64,000 bases of DNA from Trissonchulus latispiculum (lineage: Eukaryota > Nematoda > Enoplea > Enoplida > Ironidae), in contig JASAND010018147.1 of NCBI GenBank assembly GCA_030248195.1, forward strand, positions 1 to 64,000, given 5' to 3'. Each line of letters begins with the position of its first letter. Positions within the stretch are counted from its first letter, which is position 1. A program made the position numbers and the translations under genes. Shown here piece by piece: positions 12,001 to 24,300 of the stretch. The notes beneath the pieces are model-generated. The model was not told the origin of the DNA and made no database searches. It worked only from the letters and a program-made list of their open reading frames with translations.

Positions 12001-15000
12001 TGCAAAGTGAAGTTGTATTTGTGTACTGTGTTAATATCTATACGTGAAATCTATGCAGTATATAAATGGTTAGTTCAGGGCATGACGAAACATTTCTTCG
12101 GTGGCATTTTTGTAAGTCAGAATTTAGCAAAAACCGACTTCATCCAACTTTGAAAATTTCTAGAAAATCGCAGAGCTAACGAAAAAACACCTCATATAGA
12201 TATTAACACGCTATCCAGTTCGGATTAACATTTTGACAAGTTATAGCTCATTTTCTCTTGTACAGCGCTCAAACTTTTGGTCACCGCGAAATTTTCCTAA
12301 CTTTTTCGTTTTCCTACGTTCAACACATGTCGAGGTCACCTTTGGAGGACTATTGTGAATGATAGGGAAAGTTTTGCAACAAACGCAACTGTCTTGTTTT
12401 GGGGACCCATGGGGACTACAAAATATGTGAAAATGAGAAAAATCGGAGATGGTCGAAAATTCGCCACCCCCCCCCCCCCTTAAGCATGGAGGAGTCATTT
12501 TTCTAGTACAGTTTTATGAAACTAAACTACATATGTATGTACTTCGTGGGAGACTTATTTAAGCGTGATCTCAACTTTTGGTCCAAATTCGCTGAGAAGA
12601 GTTCAGTTGACTCAAGCTTCTGCAATCTGGTGCTTTCTTTTTCTTACGGCCTGATGAAGCTTTAAGGACGAGCTCAATGCCTCATCTTCAAAGACCCTTT
12701 CTACGCGTAGCTCCGAAACTACAGTGCAGCGCCAAAAATATGCAATAGTTTGGATTGCTGTCAGTTGAGAACTGCGAAGAAACTTCAAATTCTATCACTT
12801 ATATATCTTGTAGCCTAATTTGCATAATTAACCAGCAAAAAGTGCCACTTATACTAGGCCTGTGTTGAAGATAGGGCATCGTTGTACTAAATAGAGAAAA
12901 TACACGCTAAAGATACGAAGAATCCGTTTTATTCATTCCTGCTCCAGCAGGAATAAAAAGATCAAGATCATGTAAGAAAAGAGCTATATTAAAGTTTATG
13001 AAGTTTTGATAAGAAACTTGAATTCGGACAGATGTTTTATAAAATGGTGAATCAGACACTAGAAATTATGCTTTTGACGTATTCATGTTCCATTCCGTTG
13101 TTCCTTTTCTGCAGGCCTGTTCGGTCATCCCTACCCCCCCCCACTATTTTATGGTGTAAGCTTTTCCAAAGCTGATATTTAGATTAGAAAAAGGAGCATG
13201 CTTTTCTTTGGTTAATTATACTAATGAACCAGTTTTTATGAGACCTAGCATAAGAAAATTGAAAACTGCCTTGTTGAATTAGGTGTTTGTTGTGTTGTAC
13301 ATAGTTGTGTAGACGAGTTAGGCATGTTTCAGTGTAAGATTGATGCTAAATAGAAAAATTGGAAGCTTTATCCTCTGCTGTGTAGTGTGTAGTACGTGTA
13401 AACTAAATCTAACCGATATTTGCTAGCTGCTGATCCCGCTTCTGCTGAATCTGCATTCAAGGTTTTCAAACGGTGTTTTTTAACCACTATAAATCTTGAA
13501 TGTGAAGTTTTTCAAAAAATACTAATTTTTCAGTGTGTATACTTCAAAAACCATTCCCATTTAGCATTATTTAGTTATTTCCCCCATTTTCTTCTGTCCC
13601 CAGTATTTTTGAAGGGTACTTAAAAATTTATTGAATAAGTCCTGCCTGATGTTTGTTTTCAAGTCTTGCATGTGAATACAGCAAGTGAGCATAACCCTAC
13701 TTTTCCTGGGTTTTGATTTGCTGGATAGGTTTAGCGAACGTTTGTTTAACTACACTGCACTCAACTTTGATCATGTTTATATACTTCATTGGCATTTTAT
13801 GATGGAATTTCATAATTTGATTCATAATCATTCAAAAGTTAGCTTTGCATGCTGTAATTTTTCGGAACTACTGTTTCATTAAATTATTGTGTCGGTAAAG
13901 CTGTGATTGGTTTATTTAAACAATGAATGGTTTTCGCTTAATGCGTTTTGTTCCAAAGTTTTCCATCTTTCTCTTTTTCCGCAAACTTGTTTCGCAGCTT
14001 TTTTGGAAGTGCTTTAAAATGTTGTATGCGCAGGCATCGTTTTGACAAAAGGCTAACAATAGTTGTAGTGATTTTGGCCTACAACTGAGCTTTGTCATGA
14101 CGCACTGCAGAGAAATTGCGTTTCTGAATGATTTTTGGCAGAACTAACATATATATATATTTTTAATTCTGCTCCTCATGGGTGACCGGTTGTCCATCCC
14201 TGCTTTCCGACAATATTGCGGTGTTAGTTTTGGCTTTTGGTGTTATTATAGTTTCGAATTTAAAATTTTCAATGCTGGCTTTAGTTCAATTCTTACCCTG
14301 GAAAACTGCTTGACCACCGAAACCTGCTTAGTATTTATACCTTTCAGAAGGATAAGGGTTACTTGTGTACACTTGTATTAATACAAGCTTAATTTGCCGA
14401 CAGATATATATGAGATGTTAGTTTTGGCTGTCTCATAACTCAGTTGCAATAAAAAACAGGGCTAGCCGATAATAGTTTTGAAATTTGAAAATTTTCAACA
14501 ATGTAACTTCTATGCTGAATATATATAATACTTTCTCTTGGCAGAATGTCTTGATGTGTAGTCTAGTGCTCAAAATGTGCTGTGTCAGCTGGCCCGAAAA
14601 CACAGGAAGCGCATTTTCGAAGCTATTTATGGAACAAATAATTTGTAAAATTGCTGAAATATTTTTTATTTTTCAATTGAATATATATGTGATTTAATTT
14701 TATGTGAAATTACAATATTCTTTCGCATATGTATTCGAGCTATTGACTAGCTTTATGTTTAATTCTTGTAAACATGTGCATACCTTGAATTTTATCTCTA
14801 AGCAGTTGGGACCAAGTTCAGTCGTCCGTCTACCCACCCAGCAGGTTTCATACCTTCCAAGTTTCTGGCGGCAGCTTGATGAAGTTTCACTATTTTTGGA
14901 AGTATGAGAAAATAAAAATTAGGTTGTGGATCAATGTTTGTCAGTATAAAGGTTCCTTCTTCATTGTGTATAGCTGGTTTGATTCCTGGAATTCGGATTC

Positions 15001-15324
15001 TTTGGAGAATCTTTTGGCTACTTTTGCCTGGGCTGGGGTGGGGGAATCAGCTACGATTTTGGGAAGTAATGAATGATACCCACTTTCCTTTTGTTTTTGT
15101 AAGGATAAGCCCGGTGGCTCTGAACGATGTTTATAAATTAAGTATATACAATCAGTTTGTGTTTTTGTCTTCAGCCTATTTGCCTCAAAGGCGTTTCAAA
15201 GTCAAGGATTGGTGTTTCTGTTGTTTCTGCTGAAATTGGTATGAGTGAAAATCAACTGCCAAATGGTGACGCTGTTGCACCTGCTGAAGCGGTTGCTCCA
15301 GATTTGATTAAAGCTTCAAATTTG
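9051..15324 (+). CDS. PCM1: PCM1 exons 1-4 (N terminus, partly tentative)
   Basis: Exons: 9051-9054, 13427-13461, 14806-14844, 15175-15324. The first contributes only ATGG before a GTAAGC donor. The next three join it without a phase break, to read M-AADPASAESAFK, then LGPSSVVRLPTQQ, then PICLKGVSKSRIGVS and MSENQLPNGD. Exon 2 has a CTAAC branch point upstream but a weak donor (GTTTTC). Exon 3 has a tandem AAG-CAG acceptor, so one extra glutamine (start 14803) is possible. Exon 4 (acceptor TGTCTTCAG, donor GTCAGT) is the most secure and contains its own in-frame ATG at 15241. Exon 4 is probable; exons 1-3 are inference from phase alone. Confidence 0.5.
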
Positions 15325-18300
15325 GTCAGTGCGCTTTTTCGATAGACCTTTGTTTGTTCACGCCGTTCGCTGTTGTGCTTAATTTTAGATTTTAAGTTTT
15401 TATTAGCCGCCTAGAAGAAAGCAAGTTTAAAAAATTGTTCATGGGTAAGTATATATACTTAGAAAGTTTTCCTGCTTCAAGTAATAGCGGGAATGGTCGG
15501 AAAATAGGCTGAGAATTGCCATAACCAGACATTTTTCTGTTTTTGCAAACGTTTTGTTAGTTCACCGTGTTTTCTGTTCTATATACTTCACTTACCTAAT
15601 TAATAGATAGTTTTTGGCAGCAATCTGGAATAGACGAAGCTATATTTTTCTGTTTGTATTAAACTGTTAGCCACTGACTGCAACTTAGCGCAGCTCATTT
15701 CCGTCTGAAGATAGAATTAGTTGAAATGAAAAAGATTGTAAAATAGATTTTATTCTGATGATGTTGGAAATATTATTTGCAGCCGGATCCTGCTATAATC
15801 CAAGAACGCCTGACCAGAGTGAGAGCTTTCAAGCAGCATGTTGTGGAATTGCTTGGAAGAGTTGATAACAATAACGCTGGTGAAGTGCGTAACGTTTTTA
15901 ACAATTTTTTGGTTTTTTCTACGTACAAATTCCTCTCTTTGCTGAACTGAGCTGGGTTTATTTTACTGGGGGGGGGGGTTTACTTTACTGGGGGTGCGGG
16001 GTTTACTTTACTGGGGGCGGGGGCGCCCCCCACCTTTTGGGTTCTCCCCCACTCGGCCCCACCCCTACTTTTTTGGGCTTCCCCCCACTCACCCTAATGT
16101 GCCCAGAAATTGCCAAATTTTTAGGGTTTTTGGTCAAAAATTTTCAAAATTTTTCCGGCATCGCCGGAAATTTTTGTTCAAAAATAGCATTTTTTGGTGC
16201 TAATACTTGAATTTTGAGCACTTTTAAGCATAGTTATAGCAGTGTATGTGGAAAACAGGCTATTTATACTGCATTTTTAGCATTGTTGGCCCATTTTATT
16301 CCCCCCACTTTTCGACCTCCCCCACTCTCCCCCCCCCACGTATTTTTGCCTAAACTAAACCCAGCTAAGTAAATACTGTTTTGTGCTGAATATCAGTTCA
16401 AGAGAAACCTTGATTAAAACGTGCCATTTTATATCTTTTGCGAGAACAACAAATTATGAATATGTTTTTGGTTTAACAGGTGGGCCAGTTTCTGCGACCA
16501 TCACCGATTTTTCTTATATTCGTATTTTTGTAGGAAGGTCAAAAAGATTTGCAAAACGAGACAATTGCGTTTGTTGCAAAGCTCTTCCCTTCGTTTACAA
16601 CAAGCCTTTAACTATACCCCGGCATGTGTTAACTAACTATGGGGGAAATATATACTAAAAAAACAAAAACAGTTTGGATTTTTGAAAAAGTTTATGGTAA
16701 TTGAGCTGGAACGCACTCATCTTTTGCTTGTGGGCCCAAGTAACCGACGAAATATGTACGCATGTGAATGTGACAAAAACAGGTGGCGGCTGCAAAGAAT
16801 GGTGCCCCCGTTCTTAAGTGTGACTGAAATTGTCGATATCATGCACAGTCTAAGTCTTCGCTCCCCCTTAAAACAGAATACATATATATATATATTATAG
16901 GGGAGCGCGAGAGCGCTCCCCTATAATATGGGTGTAAAAGGCTCAGTGCGGCCCTTGGAGACCCGTTCGAGCTCCGTGCCAGCTAAATACTCAACCAAAC
17001 TGGACAATTTTGGTATCGTTGGAATCTACACGACGAGTACTACAAGTCGCAAAAAAGTTTTGGTCAAAATGTCCAACTTTGAAAATTTTCGCTTCCGGAC
17101 AAGTTAGGTCCGTTTGTTTTGTTTTTTTCCGTGTAAGTCACGCTTGGAAAAATGCAATTTTCTGTCGGACGTATATACCCCGAAAGTGAACCTTTTTGAT
17201 ATTTTTTCGCTGTCCGGCCCGGCCAGCCATCTGTACGGCCGGCCAAAAGTGGACTTGGCACTAAAATGGCCAAAAATGGCCAATTTTTTGTCAAAGCTAC
17301 AGGACTCAGGGAAGACGCTAGAGAGACGTGGTTTGTTGCATAAGGATCTAGGGAAGGGTTTATAATATGTCCTAACGAGGGCGATTTTTGATATCTGGCC
17401 AGGATCGTTCTGGCGGCCGGCCCAAAGTTGGTCCGGCCAAATAGCCATTTTCGGAAAGTCCCAACTCTATATGAAATAGTCAAAAATAGGCCCAAATATG
17501 CTGTTTTGGGCCATATAGTGGGACGCATATAAGGGTTATCGGGGTCGCTGAATACGATGAGTATAGTCGCAGCGCTGTGCTGTGCTGCTATCGTGCTGTA
17601 TATACTGTTATGCAGCAACCTTAGCACGCTGTCTGTAGACTTACTCTAAACGGATGAAACTTGGTAATAATTGTGTCTGTAGTAAGGGGGAACTGTAGCT
17701 ATGTTAGTTGGTGCACTCTCTAGCTTCCACTGTGCTGTATGTGCTGCCCCAAACACAGCACCTTCGATAACAAGATAGCACTGGAAATCATGCCATACAA
17801 GTCTCCTTTTTTGGCAGTGATGTTTGCGCCTAATTGCTCTGCAGTACAGTGCTGCTGAAGTACAGCACGGCCTGTAACTAGCTACAGGTAAGTTGCAGTC
17901 GTCCGAAATTCCGCACACAAGTGCGGCAGAGCATTGCAAATCGTGCCGTATGAGTTACCTTCACCGACAGTAAAGTTTGCATCTGGTTGCGCTGCAGTAG
18001 AGTGCTGCTGAAGTACAGCACGGCCTATAACTAGCTACAGGTAAGTTGCAATCGTCCGAAATTTAGTATACAAGTACGTAAGAGCATTGCAAATTGTGTT
18101 TTATGAGTTTCCTTCACTGACAGTAAAGTTTGCATTTGGTTGCACTGCAGTAGAGTGCTATATGCTATATACAGCAACTAAAACTATTGCAGCCATGGGT
18201 ACTGGATGTTGGATTTCTGTCAAAATAGAGAAAAAGGAAGAACTTGGAACTTTTCAAGCTTCTTTGTTCTGTACTTTCGGTTGACGATTAATGATTGGCG

Positions 18301-21300
18301 GAATTTTTAAAGTTTCTTTCACACAGCTTTAACTTAACGTTTTTGCTTGTTACTGAGAACCTTAAAAATGAAATAGGACAAGAATAAAAATGCTCCGGTG
18401 GAGCATGAAAAATGCAATATGGGTGACATTAGGTTGTAAATGGACAGAGGACTAGGTTTTAAAACGTTAATATGGGAGGGGCAGGTTGTAAATGCCAGGA
18501 GGACTAGGTTAAAAGCGCACTAATATGGACCAGCTTCGCTGAACAACCCATATTCGCGGTCACTCATGCTCCACTCCACATGACATACGCGTAAGATCTG
18601 CATTCTTCAGCTTTCAAAGCAAGCGGGACGATTTTGAAATTAAAGCTTATTCCAAATAAACAATGCAGTTAAGGGGCCAGTTTCATAAAAGTTGTCGAGT
18701 CCGCGAGTCGTCGAGTGGCCTTTTACTCGCATTACATTATGTCTTTGGAATAAAAAATTATTTAGCAGTCACCGAAGGTTAATTTCTGGTAGGTGTAATT
18801 AGTAGGACAATGTAAAATAGTTCCACGGTAGAAATATTAAGCTTTTAAAATTTTTTAAAAATTTGTCTAGTAAAATTTTTACATTGAAAAGTTCTCGAGT
18901 AAAATTTGACTAGAGAACTCGACTCGAAAACTAGCAGCTATTTTTCAACAGTACTCGCGTTTCAGGATCACAAGTCACTGATATTTCCAGCGTAAATCAG
19001 CTACTCGACTCGACGACTCGACAAAGTTTTATGAAACTGGCCCCTGGTAGAAAGGTGTTCAAGGTGTTTTTTCTGCAGTGTCAGCGCAGAATCTTGTATT
19101 AAGTTGATGCGAAAAGCAGTTGACATTATGTACGTGTATTTGTATAATAAGGAGCACAACACATATATATACTTGCAGACCATGCTGACAAATCGTACAA
19201 TTTTCTGAAGAACTGCCAATATCAACAGCAAGCAGCAGCCGATAGAAACTCTGGACAGTTTTCGCGAATATGGGTTGTTCAGCGAAGCTGGTCCATGTTA
19301 GTGCGCTTTTAACGTAGTCCTCCTGGCATTTACAACCTGCCCCTCCCATATTAACGTTTTAAAACCTAGTCCTCTGTCCATTTACAACCTAATGTCACCC
19401 ATATTGCATTTTTCATGCTCCACCGGAGCATTTTTATTCTTGTATATACTTTTAGAATGGAATCAGCCACTGTTATTATTTAAATATTGTAACTAAAGTG
19501 ATTTTAGGTTACTGGACCAATGGTTGAGAAGCTGAGAACTACGTTGAAAGGTTTCGAGGAGCAGGAAGCACAGTATCAGTCTATTTTGGATAGAACAAAG
19601 GTTCGTCACTATGTGGGAGCTAACATTTTTGTGCTTTTCTTCTCAAAAATAAGATCGGAGACGGTGACTTTTTAAGAAATTTTGGTCTAAATTGTAGAAA
19701 AATCCAAGATTCTCATGTTTTTCCAACTTTTGTTTAATGTTTAAATACGTTTATTTAGTGTTTTGTGATAAAAATAGGTTATTCTATTTTTGACATTTTT
19801 GGGGGTGCGATTTGCGCCCTTCAAATCCTGTACTTACAAAAATACCCTGTTGTTTTTCTCAATCATTCATTTATTTCAAAGTCTGTGCAGAATAAGCATC
19901 TATACTCATGTTCCTGTTCCTCATACTCATTACAAATAAATATGTAATTTGAGTATTTGCCATTTTGTGGTGGATAGTTATTTCTTTTTTAGGCTCTATA
20001 TTTGAGCAATTCTGTGGAAGGCTTGCCTGAATCAGGTTATGGGACTGATGGTGGTTTGGAAACCTCCAGAGAATCCTCAACAAATGCTGTAAGCTGATCT
20101 GTAGAATGTTGTTTTGCACTCTCTGTCTTGTACTCTCTGTTCCATGTTCCGATTTCTCACGTGCTCTCAACTGACAGGTGTGTATTTAGGATGTTTCCAA
20201 TTTTAAATTTCAATTACATAAATTTGAATTTAAGTTTTAGATTATTATTGTTTGTCAGAGATTGCTGTAAGAAGTGTATTTTTCGTTTTCGTTTTCTTTG
20301 TTGCTTCAGATTTCCATGGCGGACAGTGGAGTTGCACTATCACAGAGTCAAGAAGGAAGTCCGACCGTCACTGCAGCGTCTGCTGCTGATCAGCTGTCTA
20401 CTTCGTTGACCACTGTGGCCGTGAACAGTCGGAACGAGACCGCTTTTGGACCGTCCGTCGCTGCCACATCGGCCACCGTTATGACTAGATCCCTGCCGGA
20501 GCCGGTATTTGCAGAGCTGACGGCCGCGCCCAGTTCCGCCGTTTCCTCCACGGCTACTTCCAGTGCGGCTGCGACTAGCACCGGCTTGCCGGGCACACCT
20601 GTTCACTCTGTAAGCTTTAGCCTACACAGATACTGTTATATTTTTGTTTCTCTGTAGGATCCAATTAAGTCTGTTTCTAAAAGAACAGTTAAAACATGTC
20701 TTTTAATTGCAATTGGGGGGTTAAAATGGTGCAGGTTTTTGTTTGGGAAAGTGATTGGATGTGTTTTAGTTTTATCTGTTCTGACTTTCTTCTTTTGTAT
20801 TCTGTAAAACTCTGTTCCATTTAGAGTCTAGTTGGTGGAAGATCGTCTGCAATGTCCACTGCCAGCATTGGATCTGACAAATTTGCTCAACAAGTGGATG
20901 AAATGTACCGGCTTAAAATGCAACAGCAGGAGGTAAAGCATAGCCGTGCCTTGTGAAGTTGATTCTGCTCTGTCTGATGCTTTGAGAATAGCCAATGGTT
21001 ACGTAGATAGTAGTGTAGAAATGCAAGTCAAAATCATGTGGAGACAGGGTTTACTTATAATTTCATTAAATACGTACTGTCGTGTGAAGTGCTAAAAGTC
21101 AAAAAGTTTCCTCAGAAAACTGTTTGCGATTTGTTTCGTTTTAGCTTCTTAAAATGAAGGAACAGCTTGGACAAACGTCAGGCTCAGGGGTTCCTGCCAC
21201 TGAACACCCCCCAGGTGTTTCACAGGGTATCTTGGGGAATTTTCTGTTTTGAGTTTATATTGCTCATTGACTGGTTAAAGAATAGAACGTTGATTAATTT

Positions 21301-24300
21301 CTTAATTCTAAAAAAACTAAAAATTATTTTTGAAACTTGATTACAAGATTTTTGTTTCTATAATATGTGTATGTAGTTCTTTTTTCCAGAAGAATGGGAA
21401 TATGCTGATCTGCTTTCTAAGAAAGCCCAGCTGGAATTGATGAAACGTAGATTGGCTGAAGCTAAAGCTTTGAGAAGTCAAGTTCGGGTAAGACGAGACG
21501 AAGTCTTTTCGCTCACCAGCCAAAAGAGTATAGCTAACGGAGACCCGTTGCATAAAAGTGATTAGTTGATTAGTGGTTGTTTTGAGGATAATTAAAGCTA
21601 CGAATATGCTACGACGTTAGTTTTGAAGCGCTTTGAACGTTTTAATGAAATCCAAAGTCTAAATTAAGTTACAATTTAAAGAGGAGTGGTGTTAGTGTAA
21701 TAACTTAAGAAATTACGATTGAGTTCATGGTTTTCCTTTAACTGATTGAACTAGTGAGAATAAATTAAATACTTAATGTTTGGATAAAGTACTTCAACAG
21801 CTGCAATATGGTATCAAAATCGCCAAAAACGGTGAACAGTAGCAAAAGTTTTCTTTGAAAAAGCTGCTTCAATAATCGACTGTCACTAGTCAACTACCGT
21901 ATTATACATGCAGTGGTCCATGGCCCTTTTTTGGAATAGGCAATTTTGGATTTTATTTCCATAATCCATAAAAGGGGGGCCCGTTGCATAAAAATGATTA
22001 GTTGATTAGTGATTAGTGATTAGTTGATTAGTGTAGCAGTTTTTCGAAGAAAACTTTTGCTGCAGCCCGTTGTTTTAAGAGTTTTTGGTACCATATAGTA
22101 GCTATTGAAATGGTTTACCTAAAAATTATAAAGTATTTGAATTATCGTCACTGACTCATTCAGTCAAAAGAAAAATTATAACTCAATCGTACTTTGTTTA
22201 CTTTCGTCGTCGTCGTCTTCGGTGGTCGATCAGGATGGCAATCCTATACTCGGTGGATTCCAAGGAGGCCACTGCTACCAAAGAAGCGAAGAACAGGCTC
22301 AGGGTCGGTGCGGAGACATGATAGTTCTGAGGTCGGGCCTAGTTCGGCCAGACGTTGGTTGGTTAGTGCCGGGCAATGCAGTAACAAGTGATCAACAGTA
22401 TCTGGGAGGCTTGAGTCACAGCGGGTACAGTTGGGGGATGGGAACCTGGTAGGATCAACAGTGTGCCGGTAAGAAGCCAGCAGCCACGATTTACCGCTGC
22501 GAAGCTGGCTGAGGAGGACTCTGTCATGCCTCCGTAAGGAAGCTTCATACTGGGGAGAGACTGGCCCCAGCCTCCCATAGATGGCAAGGGCCCGAGGATG
22601 AGAGAGGTGGTGGTGCCAGGATGAGGTAAAGTGCCTGCGGATTGCTGCCTTAGCTGTGGAGAGGTCGACAGGGACATCAAACTGTGGCAGGGTAGCTGCA
22701 GTACCAGCCAGTTCATCTGCTTCTTCGTTGCCTGGCAGGCCCGCGTGTCCAGGCACCCACTGAACTGTGCGACTGAGATTTCTCAGCCTGTGAAGCAGGT
22801 TCCAGACGCTGGACAATAGTTCGCTGAAGGAGCCACGTACCCCAGCCCGGAGTAGTCGGACAACGGACTGCGAGTTAGTACAGATTCTGACTGCAGAGGA
22901 GGACTTTGCAAACTTTGTTTACTTTATACGCAGGCTTCACTCCAATTTAAGTTGTAATTTAATTTAGATTTTTGATTTCATTAGATCGCTCAAAGAGCTT
23001 CAAGATGACAAGTAAATTATTGTGGTAGCTCATTCGTAGCACTGATTATCTCGAAAAACTGCTACACTATTCAACTAATCACTAATCACTAATCAACTAA
23101 TCACTTTTATGCACCTGAAAAGCGCCCATGGGTGATATTTCGGAAACAAGCTTACAGTTACTGTATTGTCAATGTTCTTTACATTTGGTAAGTTTCTGCG
23201 GACTGCATGTTTCTGGCCAAGTTTAATGTCCCCAAAGGACGATTCAAAGACCATACCATTGGTTTTAAGAATTGAAATCGCTCAACCAATCACTATTTTG
23301 TTGACAAACTCACAGTTTTAAAGTCTATGACGAAGAGCATTGAAGCATCTAAAACAGTGCCCTGCCCACCCCCGAAAAAGCGTCCATGGGCGTTATGTTG
23401 GGTGGGCCACTGTTTCGCATAATACTGTAGTCACTTTTATGCAACGGGCCCCAGTCAAACTGTGGCTAAATATGATATACTAGTAGACTAAACTAAATAT
23501 TAACTGTTATTATCTACTATGTGCGTGAAAAGATTGAGTTGATTTTTATCTTGTTAAACTTGATGCGGGAAAAGATTAGTGTCTGTAGTATTAAAGTTTG
23601 AATCAGGATATGGTTATTTAAGAATCAGACTTTGTTTATTGGAGAATGAATCGGAAAATATTTTTGTATGCTGAAATGCTTGTTGTACATAGCATTCATT
23701 GTCGGTCTCTCATTTTTAAGCACTAATGCATTAGAAGCTGTGCCTCTTTTTTCCGTAGCTATTTATTAAATTAGCAAGCAAGGTTTCAGTTACGTTGGTG
23801 GTTGCATTCAATTCGTCACACTTATGCTTTTCTTCACTTCAACTTTTCATAAATATGTCGATGCGCGTGCCCCCACTTTATCTGCACAACATTACGTATA
23901 CGTACGGAGTTAGATTAGGAGGTTGTGTATTTTTTGCACCCGCCTTAACATATACTCATACTTAACACGCTGTCCTTTATATGCTCTATATAGTGCGCTC
24001 ACTTATGGTATATGTGCCGGAATGTTAGCTTTTACGTATGGCTGTAGTCATTGCTAAACTGGCCTACTTACTTACGTGCTTGCTGTGTTTGCTGTTATTG
24101 AATTAGTTGCCTTGTTTTGACGACTGATATTCAAAATAGTCCTATCCTCTCTGACAAGTCTTCAGGTAAGAATGATTCTTTTAGTCGCGCTGGTTTTATT
24201 GATTCGATTACCTACTGATATTGACTATCGACAAAATTGCTATAGGCACTGTATTAGAGGTACATAGAACCCTCCTCTTCTTTAGATTAGTTGTAGTCTT

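Larger units (their letters stand above)
21974..23118. repeat. GATTAGT-word foldback, inner copy
   Basis: GGGCCCGTTGCATAAAAATG is followed by repeats of GATTAGT/GATTAGTTGATTAGTG. The right side carries the complement, ATCACTAATCACTAATCAAC, and ends TTTTATGCACCTG. Before the LINE insertion the element would have been about 420 bases long. Confidence 0.65.
21539..23452. repeat. GATTAGT-word foldback, outer copy, PCM1 intron 11
   Basis: The left end (GAGACCCGTTGCATAAAAGTG) and right end (complement of GGGGCCCGTTGCATAAAAGT) are inverted repeats. The segment holds a second copy of the same family (21974-23118) and, inside that, a LINE fragment. Confidence 0.65.

Noticed and set aside
16868..16927. 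Hairpin after a TA tract as a bacterial-type terminator
   Set aside because: The window is eukaryotic and intronic; a MITE-end origin is more likely.
17064..17627. 187-codon minus-strand ORF in PCM1 intron 5
   Set aside because: No domain or splice context is recognisable, and overlapping frames are open too; more likely due to composition.
20340..20606. 88-codon minus-strand ORF
   Set aside because: Shadow of PCM1 exon 8 on the opposite strand.
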